A stretch of DNA of 64,000 bases, taken from positions 222,813-286,812 of the forward strand of contig QQVO01000012.1 in the NCBI GenBank assembly GCA_003388505.1. The letters run 5' to 3'. Numbering within the stretch: position 1 is the stretch's first letter; each line of letters opens with the position of its first letter. The position numbers were made by a program, and so were the translations under genes. Source of the DNA: Planctomycetota bacterium (GTDB lineage: Bacteria > Planctomycetota > Planctomycetia > Planctomycetales > Planctomycetaceae). The notes beneath the pieces are model-generated. The model did not search any database, was not told the origin of the DNA, and was given only the letters and a program-made list of their open reading frames with translations. Positions 52,863-62,395 of the stretch are shown here, piece after piece.

Positions 52863-53774
52863 TCAGTTCCGTCGCGAATGGCTCAGTCCGACGCGGTGGT
52901 TGATGTAATGCCGCAGGATCGCGTCGATGTGCTCGCTGGTCCGGATGGTCTGATAGTCGATGACGCTCCCGGCGCAACGGCGGCGGAGGTCGTCGAGAAA
53001 TTCGTTCACTGCCGCGAGATATCCCTCCCGCAGGGCCCTCGGGTCACAGACCAGTTCGCCGGTCTCTTCCAGACCCTCGAACCGTGTGGTGCCGGAGTAG
53101 TTGAAGTCGAGTTCCTCGTCGTCCATCAGGTGAAACACCAGCACGTCGTGCCCCCGCCGGCGCAACAGGTTCAGCCCCCGAAACAGACCGTCCCGCGGGG
53201 CGAACAGGTCGGAAATCAGGACCACCATGCCTCTCTCCGACTTCTCGTCCGCCGTGTACCGCAGAATGCTGTACATGTCGGTCTTCTCCGACGGCGACTC
53301 CTGCATCAGGACGGAGAGGATCGCGCCGAGGTGCGTTTGCCGGCTGCGGGAGGGAACCCTGCTGCGGACCTCGTCGTCAAACGCGAGCAGACTGACGGCA
53401 TCCTGCTGCCGCAGCAGCAGATACGTGAGCGCCGCCGCGATCGAACAGGCAAAGTCGTACTTGGTCGTCTTGCCGGAACCGAACTGCATCGACTCACTGA
53501 TGTCCACGAGCAGCGTCGTCCGCAGATTGGTCTCTTCTTCGTACTGTTTAATGTAATACTTGTCGGTCTTCGACCAGACCTTCCAGTCGATGCGGCGGAC
53601 GTCGTCGCCCGGCACGTACTCCCGGTGCTGTACGAATTCGATCGACTGCCCGAAATAGGGGCTGCGGTGCTGACCGGACAGGAATCCTTCCACCACCTGC
53701 CGCGCCTGGAGTTCCAGCCGGGACACGCGGGCGACCGCTTCGGGGGACAGGTATTCTTTGAGATCAGCGGGCAT
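52863..53774 (-). CDS. DUF58 domain-containing protein
   Basis: A 303-residue cytoplasmic vWA-like protein that accompanies MoxR ATPases. The DUF58 core is clear: [40 protein letters not shown] and [20 protein letters not shown], followed by SESM completing a MIDAS-like motif (DISESM). The rest is a vWA fold ([13 protein letters not shown]). Unlike many DUF58 proteins it lacks N-terminal transmembrane helices. It is downstream of moxR with a repeat-filled 219-base gap. Confidence 0.87.
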   Translation of the reverse strand: MPADLKEYLSPEAVARVSRLELQARQVVEGFLSGQHRSPYFGQSIEFVQHREYVPGDDVRRIDWKVWSKTDKYYIKQYEEETNLRTTLLVDISESMQFGSGKTTKYDFACSIAAALTYLLLRQQDAVSLLAFDDEVRSRVPSRSRQTHLGAILSVLMQESPSEKTDMYSILRYTADEKSERGMVVLISDLFAPRDGLFRGLNLLRRRGHDVLVFHLMDDEELDFNYSGTTRFEGLEETGELVCDPRALREGYLAAVNEFLDDLRRRCAGSVIDYQTIRTSEHIDAILRHYINHRVGLSHSRRN

Positions 53775-53811
53775 CGTCTATGAGTGGTCAAACAATCTTT
53801 GATTCAATAGG

Positions 53812-53885
53812 TCGGGTGCCACGGGCGTCCCGCCAGTGCATTGCCGGGTTGACGTCCTCTGTGGCAAAGCCAGTGGGATCCGTCA
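53812..53885. repeat. Family B element between moxR and DUF58 gene
   Basis: TCGGGTGCCACGGGCGTCCC then GCCAGTGCATTGCCGGGTTG and GACGTCCTCTGTGGCAAAGC, ending GGATCCGTCA. Same layout as 30021-30113 with decayed arms. A further trace, GGTTGCCAGTGGGACAT, is at 53919-53935. Confidence 0.6.
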
Positions 53886-53993
53886 GAGCAACTTTGACGG
53901 CGCACGAGTGGGCCACGGGTGGTTGCCAGTGGGACATACGACAGCGGTTTCCCGGTTCGTGTTTCCTTCACGCGACCCACAAATTGTTCTCTG

Positions 53994-55028
53994 CTACGCA
54001 GCGAAAATCTTCTGCAAGCGGGGATCGCTGGTGAGTTCGCCTTCTTTGGACGGGGTTTCGGCGATCAGTTTCTCGATGACCTGGTCCTCCGTGACTCCGT
54101 CACTCTCGGCGGCGAAGTTCGTCACGATGCGGTGCCTCAGCACGGGGGCGGCCAGAGCCTGGATGTCTTCCGTGGAGACGTGCGTGCGACCGTTGAGCAA
54201 AGCGCGGACCTTTGCCCCGAGCAGCAGGTATTGCACGGCGCGGGGGCCTGCGCCCCAGCTCAGCCAGTCGTTGACGAAATCGGGGCAGCCCGGTTCGCCG
54301 ATGCGCGTCTGGCGAACGAGGGCCAGGGCGTAGTCGACGACGTGATCGGTGACCGGGACCTGACGCACGATCTGCTGCAGTTCGATGATTTCTTCTCCGG
54401 TCAGCACCTGGGTGACGTCGTCCGTCTGAATGGCGGTGGTTTGAATGGCGATCTGCTTTTCCTCGTCGAAGCTGGGGTACTTCACGAACACTTTGAACAT
54501 GAAGCGGTCCTGCTGGGCTTCGGGGAGTTGATAGGTTCCCTCCTGCTCGATCGGATTCTGCGTCGCCAGCACGAAGAACGGATCGTTGAGCGTGTGCCGG
54601 GTCTGTCCGACGGTGACCTGCCGCTCCTGCATCGCTTCCAGCAACGCCGCCTGCGTTTTGGGCGGCGTGCGATTGATCTCGTCCGCGAGCACGACGTTGT
54701 GAAACAACGGTCCCTGAATGAACCGGAACTCGCGTTCGCCGGTGTCGCGATTGGTCTGCAGGACGTCGGTGCCGGTGATGTCGGCCGGCATCAGGTCGGG
54801 GGTGAACTGAATCCGAGAAAACCTCATCGAGAGCGATCGCGACAGGGTGCTGATCATAAGGGTCTTCGCCAGGCCGGGCACGCCCTCCAGCAGGCAGTGG
54901 CCCCGGCTGAAGAGGGCGATCAGCAACTCGTCGATCACATGTCCCTGACCGACAATGACCTTGGACATCTGCTCGCGGATGCTCGAATACGCACCGCTCA
55001 ATTTGTCGATCGATTCCTGAGGCGTCAT
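53994..55028 (-). CDS. MoxR-family AAA+ ATPase
   Basis: A 344-residue ATPase acting as a remodelling chaperone for vWA-domain partner proteins. Walker [10 protein letters not shown], Walker B LADEINR, sensor 1 [10 protein letters not shown] and the arginine-finger region [11 protein letters not shown] are all present, and the C-terminal lid domain ([20 protein letters not shown]) is complete. I start at ATG 55028, where [10 protein letters not shown] matches MoxR N-termini; the frame is open further but without homology. It is the first core gene of the MoxR-DUF58-vWA block. Confidence 0.9.
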   Translation of the reverse strand: MTPQESIDKLSGAYSSIREQMSKVIVGQGHVIDELLIALFSRGHCLLEGVPGLAKTLMISTLSRSLSMRFSRIQFTPDLMPADITGTDVLQTNRDTGEREFRFIQGPLFHNVVLADEINRTPPKTQAALLEAMQERQVTVGQTRHTLNDPFFVLATQNPIEQEGTYQLPEAQQDRFMFKVFVKYPSFDEEKQIAIQTTAIQTDDVTQVLTGEEIIELQQIVRQVPVTDHVVDYALALVRQTRIGEPGCPDFVNDWLSWGAGPRAVQYLLLGAKVRALLNGRTHVSTEDIQALAAPVLRHRIVTNFAAESDGVTEDQVIEKLIAETPSKEGELTSDPRLQKIFAA

Positions 55029-55189
55029 GGAGAATGCGTCTTTCGTGAGAGATCGGGGCGCGACGGCGAAGGAATTCGCAGGCGAACGGTCCCCGTGGAC
55101 AACAGCGGCGAGCGTCCCAAAACTGTATCGTATGCAACTCCGGCCAGCGCGGTGAAGTATCAGCGACGAAGAATCCGCGACTCGATCGC

Positions 55190-56476
55190 TCATTCGTCGC
55201 GAGCGGATCGCCGCGAAATCTGATTGAACTGCTCTTCGATCCTGTCCCGCAGGCTGGATGTCACGTCGGGATACTGGTCGGCGACGTTCAACATGTCGGC
55301 GACGTCGTCCGGCTTCAGAAAGAGCCAGGTTTCTTCCGGGGGATCGCCGCCATGCCGGGCTTCGCCGATGACGCAACGGAATTCCGGCGTGCGCACGCTC
55401 CATCCGACGCCCGCCCCACCGGAGAACACGCATTCCCGCCGGGGCGCGTGATGGCTGCCTGCAACCGCCGGCAGAAGGCTGATGGAGTCCTCGGTCGGCG
55501 GCTGCATGTCGATTTCGAACCAATCGGCGAGCGTCGCGAAGACATCCGGTGTGCCGGCGAGCCGGCGACGGCGGGTTCCCCAGTGCTCAGCGCCCGATCG
55601 GTGAATCAGCAGTGGAACCCTCAAGTGCGGATCGAGGAGCGGCGGGCAACCGTCAGCGATCGCCGGGTGAGTTCCCAGGAGATCGCCGGCCCGCCCGGTC
55701 ACGATCAACAGCCAATCGGCGGTATGCTCCACGTCGAGTCGGTCGAGGAGAAGTCCGAGCCAGGCGTCAATCGCCGAGACATACGCCGCGTAGACGGCGC
55801 GATTGAGGTTCGTCAGCTCACGCGACGCGGATGTTTGGAATCGGTGAAACAGTCCGGCTGTTGACAGTTCAGCCAGGCCGGAGGCGAGTCGATCGTCGGT
55901 GGTGCGTGATCTGGAAGACGCCCGGTCTTTGTCGTTCTCTTCTGTTAAAGAGGACAGCAGGAGGTTGAATTCCCGCTCATCGAAGAATTCATCCCAGTAA
56001 GCGCCGGCCACTTCGGCCGGAGGCAGCCAGGGAGACGGGACGCCCCGCGAGGCAACCCACAAGAGCGACGGCGTACTGCTCGCGGATGGTTCATCCAAGA
56101 GTGCGATTGCCGCGTCGATCAGTTTGCGGAACGGTCGTTCCGCAGCCGGCGCTTCGGGCGCGTCGCTTCCTTTCACGTGGATCGACCGATCGCTGTGCCC
56201 TAGGATGCTGTCGTCCGCGTCATCCTCGCTGCAGAGGGAGACCCGCACGCCGGCCTCGCCCAAGGCGGAAATCAGCTCCAGCCGGTCGTGATCCGGACCC
56301 GTCGCCGATCGATAATTTGGATCGGACGACGGCGGGGGAACGGCGGCGAAGCAGTTGTCGAAAGTGACGGCGCGGCTGGCCAGGCGGTCGAGATACGGCG
56401 TCTCGATCCAGGAATTGCCGTAGCACCCCAGAAAATCGACGGAAAGATGGTCGAACTCGACAACGACGGCATGCAT
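55190..56476 (-). CDS. Sulfatase/alkaline-phosphatase-superfamily-like protein, probably inactive
   Basis: A 428-residue cytoplasmic protein with no signal peptide. The N-terminal fold signature is that of sulfatases ([18 protein letters not shown], then [19 protein letters not shown]) and the C-terminus keeps the fold ([19 protein letters not shown]). However the catalytic C/S-x-P-x-R motif is absent (residues after CFAAVPPP read SSDPNYR) and the metal-binding DHG near residue 255 reads GRAG. So hydrolysis is unlikely. It lies 161 bases upstream of moxR in the same direction and may be co-expressed. Confidence 0.65.
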   Translation of the reverse strand: MHAVVVEFDHLSVDFLGCYGNSWIETPYLDRLASRAVTFDNCFAAVPPPSSDPNYRSATGPDHDRLELISALGEAGVRVSLCSEDDADDSILGHSDRSIHVKGSDAPEAPAAERPFRKLIDAAIALLDEPSASSTPSLLWVASRGVPSPWLPPAEVAGAYWDEFFDEREFNLLLSSLTEENDKDRASSRSRTTDDRLASGLAELSTAGLFHRFQTSASRELTNLNRAVYAAYVSAIDAWLGLLLDRLDVEHTADWLLIVTGRAGDLLGTHPAIADGCPPLLDPHLRVPLLIHRSGAEHWGTRRRRLAGTPDVFATLADWFEIDMQPPTEDSISLLPAVAGSHHAPRRECVFSGGAGVGWSVRTPEFRCVIGEARHGGDPPEETWLFLKPDDVADMLNVADQYPDVTSSLRDRIEEQFNQISRRSARDE

Positions 56477-56722
56477 CCCGCAATTCTATGAATGCAGGAG
56501 GCTCGTGAGCCAGCTTGCCGATCAGAGGATTCTGTTGGTGCGGCGTGTCACAAGAGGATCCGGCGGTTATTGGGGCAACATGGCGCAGGATTGCCGGGAT
56601 CGACCGGAATTGCATAGAATTCTGGGCTCGAATCACGATCGGTCGTGGTGGCCGACATGTTGGATCTGAGAGTCTCGGACCCGCGACCGGAAAGCCGGGC
56701 GGGCGATTGATCGGAGGAATGA

Positions 56723-56917
56723 GTGGTCAAGTTGCGTTTGCGTGATAATGAATCGGTGCAGGAGGCAGTCCGTCGGTTTCGAAAGTTGGTTGAGCACGCC
56801 GGAGTGAAGCGCGAGATGCGCCGCCGCGAATTCTACGAAAAGCCGAGCGAAACCAAGCGGCGGGAGCGCCGCAAAGCGGAACGCCGGGCGCGCTTCAGCC
56901 AGATGCAGTCGAGATAG
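56723..56917 (+). CDS. rpsU: 30S ribosomal protein S21
   Basis: Small-subunit protein of 64 residues that helps initiation. [20 protein letters not shown] and the Arg-rich C-terminus are diagnostic. The initiator is GTG at 56723, with GGAGG five bases upstream; an ATG at 56719 is out of frame. Divergent from the sulfatase-like gene. Confidence 0.93.
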   Translation: MVKLRLRDNESVQEAVRRFRKLVEHAGVKREMRRREFYEKPSETKRRERRKAERRARFSQMQSR

Positions 56918-56944
56918 CGCACGACGCACTTTGCAGCGATCGAT

Positions 56945-57176
56945 TTTCGACGCCGAGGCGCAAAGACGCAGAGAACCGCAAAGCGTGGAAGGCACCCAGA
57001 GACCGCAGCGGGTGGATCAACCTTGACTGCTGGTCTTTCGCGTCGCAGGTTCGACGGCGCGTTTTCAATTCGTTTCTTCGCTCTCGATTCGAAACGATGA
57101 GCGGCATTGGATTTTTCGGCGCGTTGCCGGGCTGACGTGGTCTGTGAATTGCACTGGCAGAGCAAGTGGCACGTGC
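56945..57176. repeat. Family E words and a family B remnant
   Basis: 56945-57010 holds GACGCCGAGGCGCAAAGACG and similar words. 57121-57176 is the right-hand half of a family B element (GCGTTGCCGGGCTGACGTGG, CACTGGCAGAGCAAGTGGCA) whose left arm is missing. This spacer follows rpsU and runs up to the gltX stop; no terminator seen. Confidence 0.5.
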
Positions 57177-57206
57177 CGGTTCCACGTTGACACCCCGCGT
57201 GCACTT

Positions 57207-58775
57207 TCAACATGCGGCGAGGGCGCGGTCGATGCGCGCGATGCAGCGTTCCCGACCGAGGAGTGCGAGGCAGTCGAACATGCCGGGACCGGCCGGCTTG
57301 CCGGTGACGGCGACGCGCAGGGCGTGGATGATCTGGCCGATCTTGATGTCCTTCTCCTCGACAAAGGCGTGCAGGTCGGCATCGAGGGCCGCTGCTTCGA
57401 AGGGTTCGACGGTCGCGAGCCGCCCACGATATTCGCCCAGCAGTTGTGACGCCTCGTCCGGCTTGCGAATTCGTTTCTCGAACGCCTTTTCGTCGAAGGC
57501 CAGCGCCTCGTCGTCGACAAAGTACTCGTCATAGCTCAGCACGTCGCTGAAGAGTTTGACCCGCTCGCCCAGTGCAGTAACGAGGCGCGTCACGAAGGAA
57601 CGGGTGTCCTCTGTAACCGGATCGGTGATCCAGCCCGCTTTGGTGAGATAGGGCAGACAGCCGTTGACCTTTTCATCAAGAGGCAGGTCGCCCATCCAGT
57701 ATTCCTGGTAGGCCAGCAGTTTGTCGGGATCGAGGCCGGCCGAACTCTTGACGACGCGGTCCAGCGTGAAGTTCTCCGTGATGAACTCGCGGGACATGTT
57801 CTCCGTCTTGTCGTCGTACGACCAGCCAAGCCGCGCAAGGCCGTTGAAGACCGCTTGCGGCAGAAACCCGATCTTCTCGTAGTAGGCGACCATCACAGGG
57901 TTGAGCGTGGCGGAATCTCCTTCGCCGATCAGCGGAAAGACGCGATCGGCGAGGTCGAACAGCTTCTTGAACTGCGGACTCTTGCGGTACTTCTCGATCT
58001 GCTTCTCCCGTTTGCTGAGCTTCTCTTTTGATCCCGGCGCCGCGACGAACGGAATGTGGGCGAACTCGGGCAGATCGAATCCCAATGCCTGGAACAGCAG
58101 CGCCTGCACCGCCGTGTTCGTAAGATGCTCTTCCGCACGGATCACGTGCGAGATCTTCATCTGCGCATCGTCGACGACGGTGGCGAAGTTGTAGAGCGGG
58201 CTGCCGTCGCCCCGCATGATGACCGGGTCGGAGATCAGGCCGCAGTCCCATTCGACCCGGCCCCGGACGTGATCGTCGATCGCGACCGAGCGGTCGCGCG
58301 GGACGAGAAACCGGATCACATACGGCTTGCCTTGCGCTTTGAGGTCGTCTCGCTTGGCCTCCGAAAGTTCGAGCGACCGCCGGATGTTGAGGTAAGGCTG
58401 CTTCTCCTGCTCCGCCGCCGCACGGTCGGCCTGCACGACTTCGGGCGGGTCGAAGTCCTCGTAGGCCTTGCCTGCTGCGAGCAGTCGATTGACGGCCTCG
58501 GTGTAGAGGTCGCCGCGCTGCGACTGGAAGTAGGGTCCGTATTCGCCGCCGACCTCGGGTCCTTCGTCCCAATCCAATTCGAGCCACCCAAAGGCGTCCA
58601 GAATCGGTTGCAAAGCGTCCTCGACGTTCCGCTCTCGATCGGTGTCGTCAATCCGCAGCACGAACTGCCCGCCGTTGTGCCGCGCCCAGAGCCAGTTAAA
58701 CAGCGCGGTCCGCATTCCGCCGATGTGCATGTAACCGGTCGGCGAGGGGGCGAAGCGCGTACGCACGGTGGGCAT
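57207..58775 (-). CDS. gltX: Glutamate--tRNA ligase
   Basis: Class I aminoacyl-tRNA synthetase of 522 residues that charges tRNA-Glu (and possibly tRNA-Gln). It has the HIGH-box [13 protein letters not shown], the KMSKS-box as [32 protein letters not shown], and a C-terminal anticodon-binding helical domain. It is a standard length. The start ATG at 58775 gives [14 protein letters not shown]. Monocistronic on the minus strand. Confidence 0.93.
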   Translation of the reverse strand: MPTVRTRFAPSPTGYMHIGGMRTALFNWLWARHNGGQFVLRIDDTDRERNVEDALQPILDAFGWLELDWDEGPEVGGEYGPYFQSQRGDLYTEAVNRLLAAGKAYEDFDPPEVVQADRAAAEQEKQPYLNIRRSLELSEAKRDDLKAQGKPYVIRFLVPRDRSVAIDDHVRGRVEWDCGLISDPVIMRGDGSPLYNFATVVDDAQMKISHVIRAEEHLTNTAVQALLFQALGFDLPEFAHIPFVAAPGSKEKLSKREKQIEKYRKSPQFKKLFDLADRVFPLIGEGDSATLNPVMVAYYEKIGFLPQAVFNGLARLGWSYDDKTENMSREFITENFTLDRVVKSSAGLDPDKLLAYQEYWMGDLPLDEKVNGCLPYLTKAGWITDPVTEDTRSFVTRLVTALGERVKLFSDVLSYDEYFVDDEALAFDEKAFEKRIRKPDEASQLLGEYRGRLATVEPFEAAALDADLHAFVEEKDIKIGQIIHALRVAVTGKPAGPGMFDCLALLGRERCIARIDRALAAC

Positions 58776-59199
58776 GAGTGACTCCGGTCGTGGGAGGATC
58801 GTTCAACACAGAGACACGGAGGTTATCCGGAGGTCGCGCAAAGTTCACCGCCAGGCGAGCCGTGAGCCCACGGATACGTACTTCGTGCCGTTCGCAAGCG
58901 AAAGCGCCAAACATCACACAAGGACGGACCCCAGGCGCACTCACATCGACAACACACGCAACACAATCGACGACACTCCGCCTCGTATCAGTCAGGACTG
59001 AACTGTCCCCTAATCCAATGAAATGTAACACCTTGCGCCGTCTGTCCAACATCTGAATCCCAGTGGCACAAATCATGCAAATTCTGCCTGTAACAACGGT
59101 GCACGCCATTCGCTGAAGACAGCAACGCGAGGCAATGCATCCCAATGACGGGATCGGCACCACAGCCCTCCCAGACACCGAACACACAGGAGCAGGAAC
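58776..59199. repeat. 424-bp spacer upstream of the MNIO gene
   Basis: 58805-58830 carries family E words (AACACAGAGACACGGAGG). No precursor-like peptide gene is supported: 59020 starts a 12-codon frame (MKCNTLRRLSNI) and 59072 a 13-codon frame, neither with a ribosome site. AGGAGCAGGA at 59189-59198 is the ribosome-binding site of the MNIO gene. Confidence 0.45.
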
Positions 59200-60039
59200 A
59201 TGACGCCGGCGATTGGATATGCAATTCGTGAACAGAACCGTCCGATTCTCAGTGACCCCGCGATCAATGCGGCGGAAATCACCTTCGAGCGGGCGGACGA
59301 CCCGCTCCGCGTGGACAAGTACGTCCGCGACATGGAGTTCGATCTCGTCAGCGTGCATGCCCTCAAGCTCTCGGTGGCCAGCCCGGAAGGCCCCGGCGTC
59401 AACTATCTCGAAGCCCTGAAGGCGATCGCGATTGAAAACGGCGCCGAGTCGATCAGCGATCACATGGGCTTCACTCGCGACGGACACGACGGCGTGGAAC
59501 TGGGCCACTTCGCCCCTCCGCCCTATACGCAGGTCGCGCTCGACGCCACGTCGCGCAACGTCGACCTGATCCAGGACTACTTCGGCGACACGCGGTTTTA
59601 CCTGGAAAACATTGCCTACCTGTTCCAGTTCGAGGGCGAGATGACCGAAGCCGAGTTCCTCAAAAAGGTGCTCGAGCGGACCGGTTGCGGCTGGCTGCTG
59701 GACGTCACCAACGTCTACGCCAACGCGATCAACTTCGGGTACGACGCTTACGAGTTCATCGAAGAGGTGATGCCGGCCGCCGACGCCGTGCAGATGCACC
59801 TTGCCGGCGGCTACTGGGACGAGAAGGCCGAGATGTATATTGACAGCCACTCGCATCCGATTCCGCAGGACGTCTTCAAACTCTATCGCCGCTCGCTCGA
59901 ACTGGCGGGTGACAAGTGCAACGCCGTCTTCATCGAGCGGGACCAGAACTTCCCGGATGAAGCCGGCTGGCGCGGCGAAGCCCGGCAGGTCCGCGAGATC
60001 GCCGAGGAGGTTTACGCTCCGGCGCTCAGTACGCATTGA
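59200..60039 (+). CDS. DUF692 / multinuclear non-heme iron oxidase (MNIO) family enzyme
   Basis: A 279-residue TIM-barrel enzyme of the MNIO family (MbnB, TglH and ChrH relatives), which use two or three iron ions and O2 to modify cysteine or other residues of ribosomal peptides. The family motifs are present: SVHALKLS (H53), SDHMGF (D87, H88), LENIAYLF (E136), LLDVTNVYANAINFG (D168, N171), QMHLAGGYW (H200), DSHSHP (D215, H217, H219) and FIERDQN (E246). The metal ligands therefore look intact. It has a strong AGGAGCAGGA site. The following unknown protein is 148 bases downstream, consistent with the enzyme-plus-partner layout of known MNIO systems. No precursor gene was found nearby. Confidence 0.82.
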   Translation: MTPAIGYAIREQNRPILSDPAINAAEITFERADDPLRVDKYVRDMEFDLVSVHALKLSVASPEGPGVNYLEALKAIAIENGAESISDHMGFTRDGHDGVELGHFAPPPYTQVALDATSRNVDLIQDYFGDTRFYLENIAYLFQFEGEMTEAEFLKKVLERTGCGWLLDVTNVYANAINFGYDAYEFIEEVMPAADAVQMHLAGGYWDEKAEMYIDSHSHPIPQDVFKLYRRSLELAGDKCNAVFIERDQNFPDEAGWRGEARQVREIAEEVYAPALSTH

Positions 60040-60056
60040 GTGCTCATCGCTGAAGT

Positions 60057-60078
60057 CCCGGCGGTTGCAACCGCCGGG
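60057..60078. other. Perfect 22-nt palindrome in the MNIO-partner spacer
   Basis: CCCGGCGGTT-GC-AACCGCCGGG lies 18 bases after the MNIO stop and 109 bases before the partner start. It could be an attenuator-like hairpin; the plus strand continues CGTTGCTTTCGC, a poor U-run, so a true terminator is doubtful. Confidence 0.5.
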
Positions 60079-60187
60079 CGTTGCTTTCGCAAGAAATCTC
60101 CCCCATTCGCGCTAGAGACGACGCGGATTCCTGACCGGACGGGACGTCTGTTGACCATCCCTGAACAGACAAACGAGGAACATCACT

Positions 60188-60943
60188 ATGGCTGCCACCA
60201 CCACGTTCGAAGGCTACCGCGAACAGATCACGCACTACGCCCAGACCATGGCGCTCGGCCAGAACGGGCCCGCCGAAGCCGGTCTGCAGGCGGGCATGCC
60301 GGCCGACCGGGTCGGCATGTTCACCAGCGGGAACCTCTACAAGCGGTTCGACAAGCTCAAAGACGCTTGTGAAATGCTGGCCGAAGGCATGGAAGAAATC
60401 GACGACCTGGTCAAGGCGTACGTCAAAGAGATCCCTTTGTCGGCCTACGACACAGGTTGCACAGACGCAGAGCGGTTTCTGATCTGGATCTCTGAGAAGG
60501 CCGATCTGACCGAGGAGCAGAAGGACATCGTGCGCTGCCAGCGCAGCCGGCATGCCGTTGAATTCGTCGCGATGAAACAGCGTCTGGCCCACGTCCGATT
60601 TCAGGAGCTGCTTTCGATGAATGAGCGGCTGCTCGACGAATTGGCCGAGAACGGCAAGCTGATGGTGCACCTGAACCCGATTCACGTCTGGTCGCGCTTC
60701 GAGACGAAGGCGCTGCTGGACGAGGAGGACATTATCCCCGCCACGGTGCTGTTTTTCCCGGTCGGCAACGACATCCGCACGGTTGTCATCGAACCGGAGT
60801 GCGAAGAACTGATCCGGCTGCTCGACCAGAGCGGCGTGATGCGAGTCAAGGACCTCCGGAAGCTCGTCAGTGCGGGCGACCAGGAGCAACTCATCGGACT
60901 GCTGCGTGATCTGGCCGAGATGGGGGTGATCGCGCTCGGCTGA
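60188..60943 (+). CDS. Probable MNIO partner protein with winged-helix-like C-terminus
   Basis: A 251-residue soluble protein of no family I recognise. The N-terminal 150 residues are helical, with several cysteines (DACEM, TGCTDAE, VRCQRSRH). The C-terminal 60 residues (EELIRLLDQSGVMRVKDLRK then QEQLIGLLRDLAEMGVIAL) have the helix-turn-helix-strand pattern of a winged helix, the fold of RiPP recognition elements that hold leader peptides. Start ATG has GAGGAA upstream. Gene order (MNIO first, partner second) suggests it presents the substrate to the MNIO. Function is inferred only from context and fold pattern. Confidence 0.6.
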   Translation: MAATTTFEGYREQITHYAQTMALGQNGPAEAGLQAGMPADRVGMFTSGNLYKRFDKLKDACEMLAEGMEEIDDLVKAYVKEIPLSAYDTGCTDAERFLIWISEKADLTEEQKDIVRCQRSRHAVEFVAMKQRLAHVRFQELLSMNERLLDELAENGKLMVHLNPIHVWSRFETKALLDEEDIIPATVLFFPVGNDIRTVVIEPECEELIRLLDQSGVMRVKDLRKLVSAGDQEQLIGLLRDLAEMGVIALG

Positions 60944-61435
60944 TTCGTGCTGTCGTCGCCCAATGAGGGTCGGACAAATGTTGACGGTTGTTTCAAACGT
61001 TGTTGAGCGGCATCGCAACAGGAGATCGCGATTCGTGATCCACAGCATCGAATGCACGACGCTGAAAGCGTCAAACAGCAGAGCCGAGGGTCGCGACGAC
61101 AGGAGGGCACCCTCGGTCCACGTGACGCCAGGTTCGCGCGAACCCCAACGGGGTTCCACAGCAGGTGGACAAACTGTGGAACTCCTTCAGAGTTCGCGCG
61201 AGCCACGGCGTCAACGACCAGGGATGGCGCTCGCTCTGCTCGCTGATCCCTGGCTTTGCTGTAGTACGCCGTTGGCGTACGACGCGCATCCGACCACTCC
61301 CGCAAGAACACGCCGTCGTGTTGTGAACACCTGAAGAACCGCGACCACCGACTACACCCATCGATGCGTGTCGTGTCGATCCCACTGCCGTTTCTTTCTG
61401 CTCCCAGACAACACGACGTGCCCGGAGAGCCCTCG
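60944..61435. repeat. 492-bp spacer with nested inverted repeats
   Basis: 61135-61161 and 61174-61200 are 27-nt near-inverse arms (CGCGCGAACCCCAACGGGG / CTTCAGAGTTCGCGCG) around a 12-nt loop. 61220-61255 (CCAGGGAT...ATCCCTGG) and 61264-61280 (GTACGCCGTTGGCGTAC) are two more hairpins. No gene is visible; ORFs are repeat translations. Confidence 0.55.
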
Positions 61436-62392
61436 ATGTCCACAACGATCACCGCCATTCCGAACGAACTCAGCATTGCCGACCGTGGGGCCGCAGATGT
61501 GCGATGCGGAACGACGGATGGGTCCCGGGACGGAGTGACGTTGCGGGGCCTGTTTCGCGCCCACCGCCGGCGAATGCTGCTGACATATGCACTGTTCAAT
61601 ATCGAGAACCTGCTCAAGCTGGCGCAGCCGTTTGTGCTGGGACTGGCGATTAACGACTTGCTGGTCGGCTCCTATGTCGGCCTGTTGATTTTCATGGCTC
61701 AGCACGTGGCGCACATGGGGATCAGCCGCTGGCGACAGCGGTACGACACGCGCGTCTTCAACGACGTTTACGCCGGTCTGGCGACCGATCTGATCGCCGG
61801 CCAGCGGGCCGAGAACATCGAGACGTCGCGCGTGGCCGCCCGGTCGGCGCTCTCGCGGCATTACGTCGACTTCTTCGAACGGTACCTGCCGATGGTCATC
61901 AAGTCGGCCTACTCGGTCGTCGGCGCCCTCGTCATGCTGGGCGTCTATGACTGGACGCTGATTCCGATCTGCCTCGGCCTCCTGGTTCCGGCGACACTGC
62001 TCAACATGGCCTACAGCCGCAAGACGCTTTCGCTCAACCGCAAACTGCACGACCAGCTTGAGCGGGAGGTCGACGTGATCGAGCAGAACCGGCCGGAGGA
62101 AGTCCGGCGGCACTTCGACGTCGTCGGAATGTGGCGCGTGAAACTCTCTGACGCCGAGGCGGCCAACTTCTGCCTGATGGAACTGTTCGTGCTGGGGGTG
62201 ATGGCGGTTGCGTTGGTGAAGTTCTGCTCCGGCGGCACGGCCGAACCGGGGGACATCTTTGCGGTGTTCCGTTACGTCCTGATGTTCATCATGGGATTGG
62301 ACAGTGTCCCGCGGATCGTCGAGCAGTGGTCCCGGATGCGGGACATCGGTGGGCGTGTCGGCCGCAGGCCGATGATGGGCGGGCGAAAGTGA
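61436..62392 (+). CDS. ABC-exporter-type transmembrane protein without ATPase domain
   Basis: A 318-residue protein with about six membrane helices, matching the transmembrane domain of type I ABC exporters: LLTYALFNIENLLKLAQPFV, VGLLIFMAQHVAHM, VFNDVYAGLATDLIAGQRAE, FFERYLPMVIKSAYSVVGAL and MAVALVKFCSGGTAEPGDIF. The protein stops after the helices and no Walker A, signature or Walker B motif follows. The next gene is on the other strand, so no adjacent ATPase. ATG 61436 has GGAGAG upstream. It is the third gene in line after the MNIO and partner and could export their product with a distant ATPase or bind an unknown one. Confidence 0.7.
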   Translation: MSTTITAIPNELSIADRGAADVRCGTTDGSRDGVTLRGLFRAHRRRMLLTYALFNIENLLKLAQPFVLGLAINDLLVGSYVGLLIFMAQHVAHMGISRWRQRYDTRVFNDVYAGLATDLIAGQRAENIETSRVAARSALSRHYVDFFERYLPMVIKSAYSVVGALVMLGVYDWTLIPICLGLLVPATLLNMAYSRKTLSLNRKLHDQLEREVDVIEQNRPEEVRRHFDVVGMWRVKLSDAEAANFCLMELFVLGVMAVALVKFCSGGTAEPGDIFAVFRYVLMFIMGLDSVPRIVEQWSRMRDIGGRVGRRPMMGGRK

Positions 62393-62395
62393 TCG

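Noticed and set aside
59020..59055. 12-codon frame MKCNTLRRLSNI as a MNIO precursor or leader peptide
   Set aside because: No ribosome site and a single Cys; short frames of this size are expected by chance.
58988..59224. 78-codon minus-strand frame with Cys-rich start (SCSCSCVFG) near the MNIO gene, considered as a precursor peptide
   Set aside because: It overlaps the MNIO start on the opposite strand, has no ribosome site, no leader-core pattern and no repeated core. It can be revisited if homologous loci show it.
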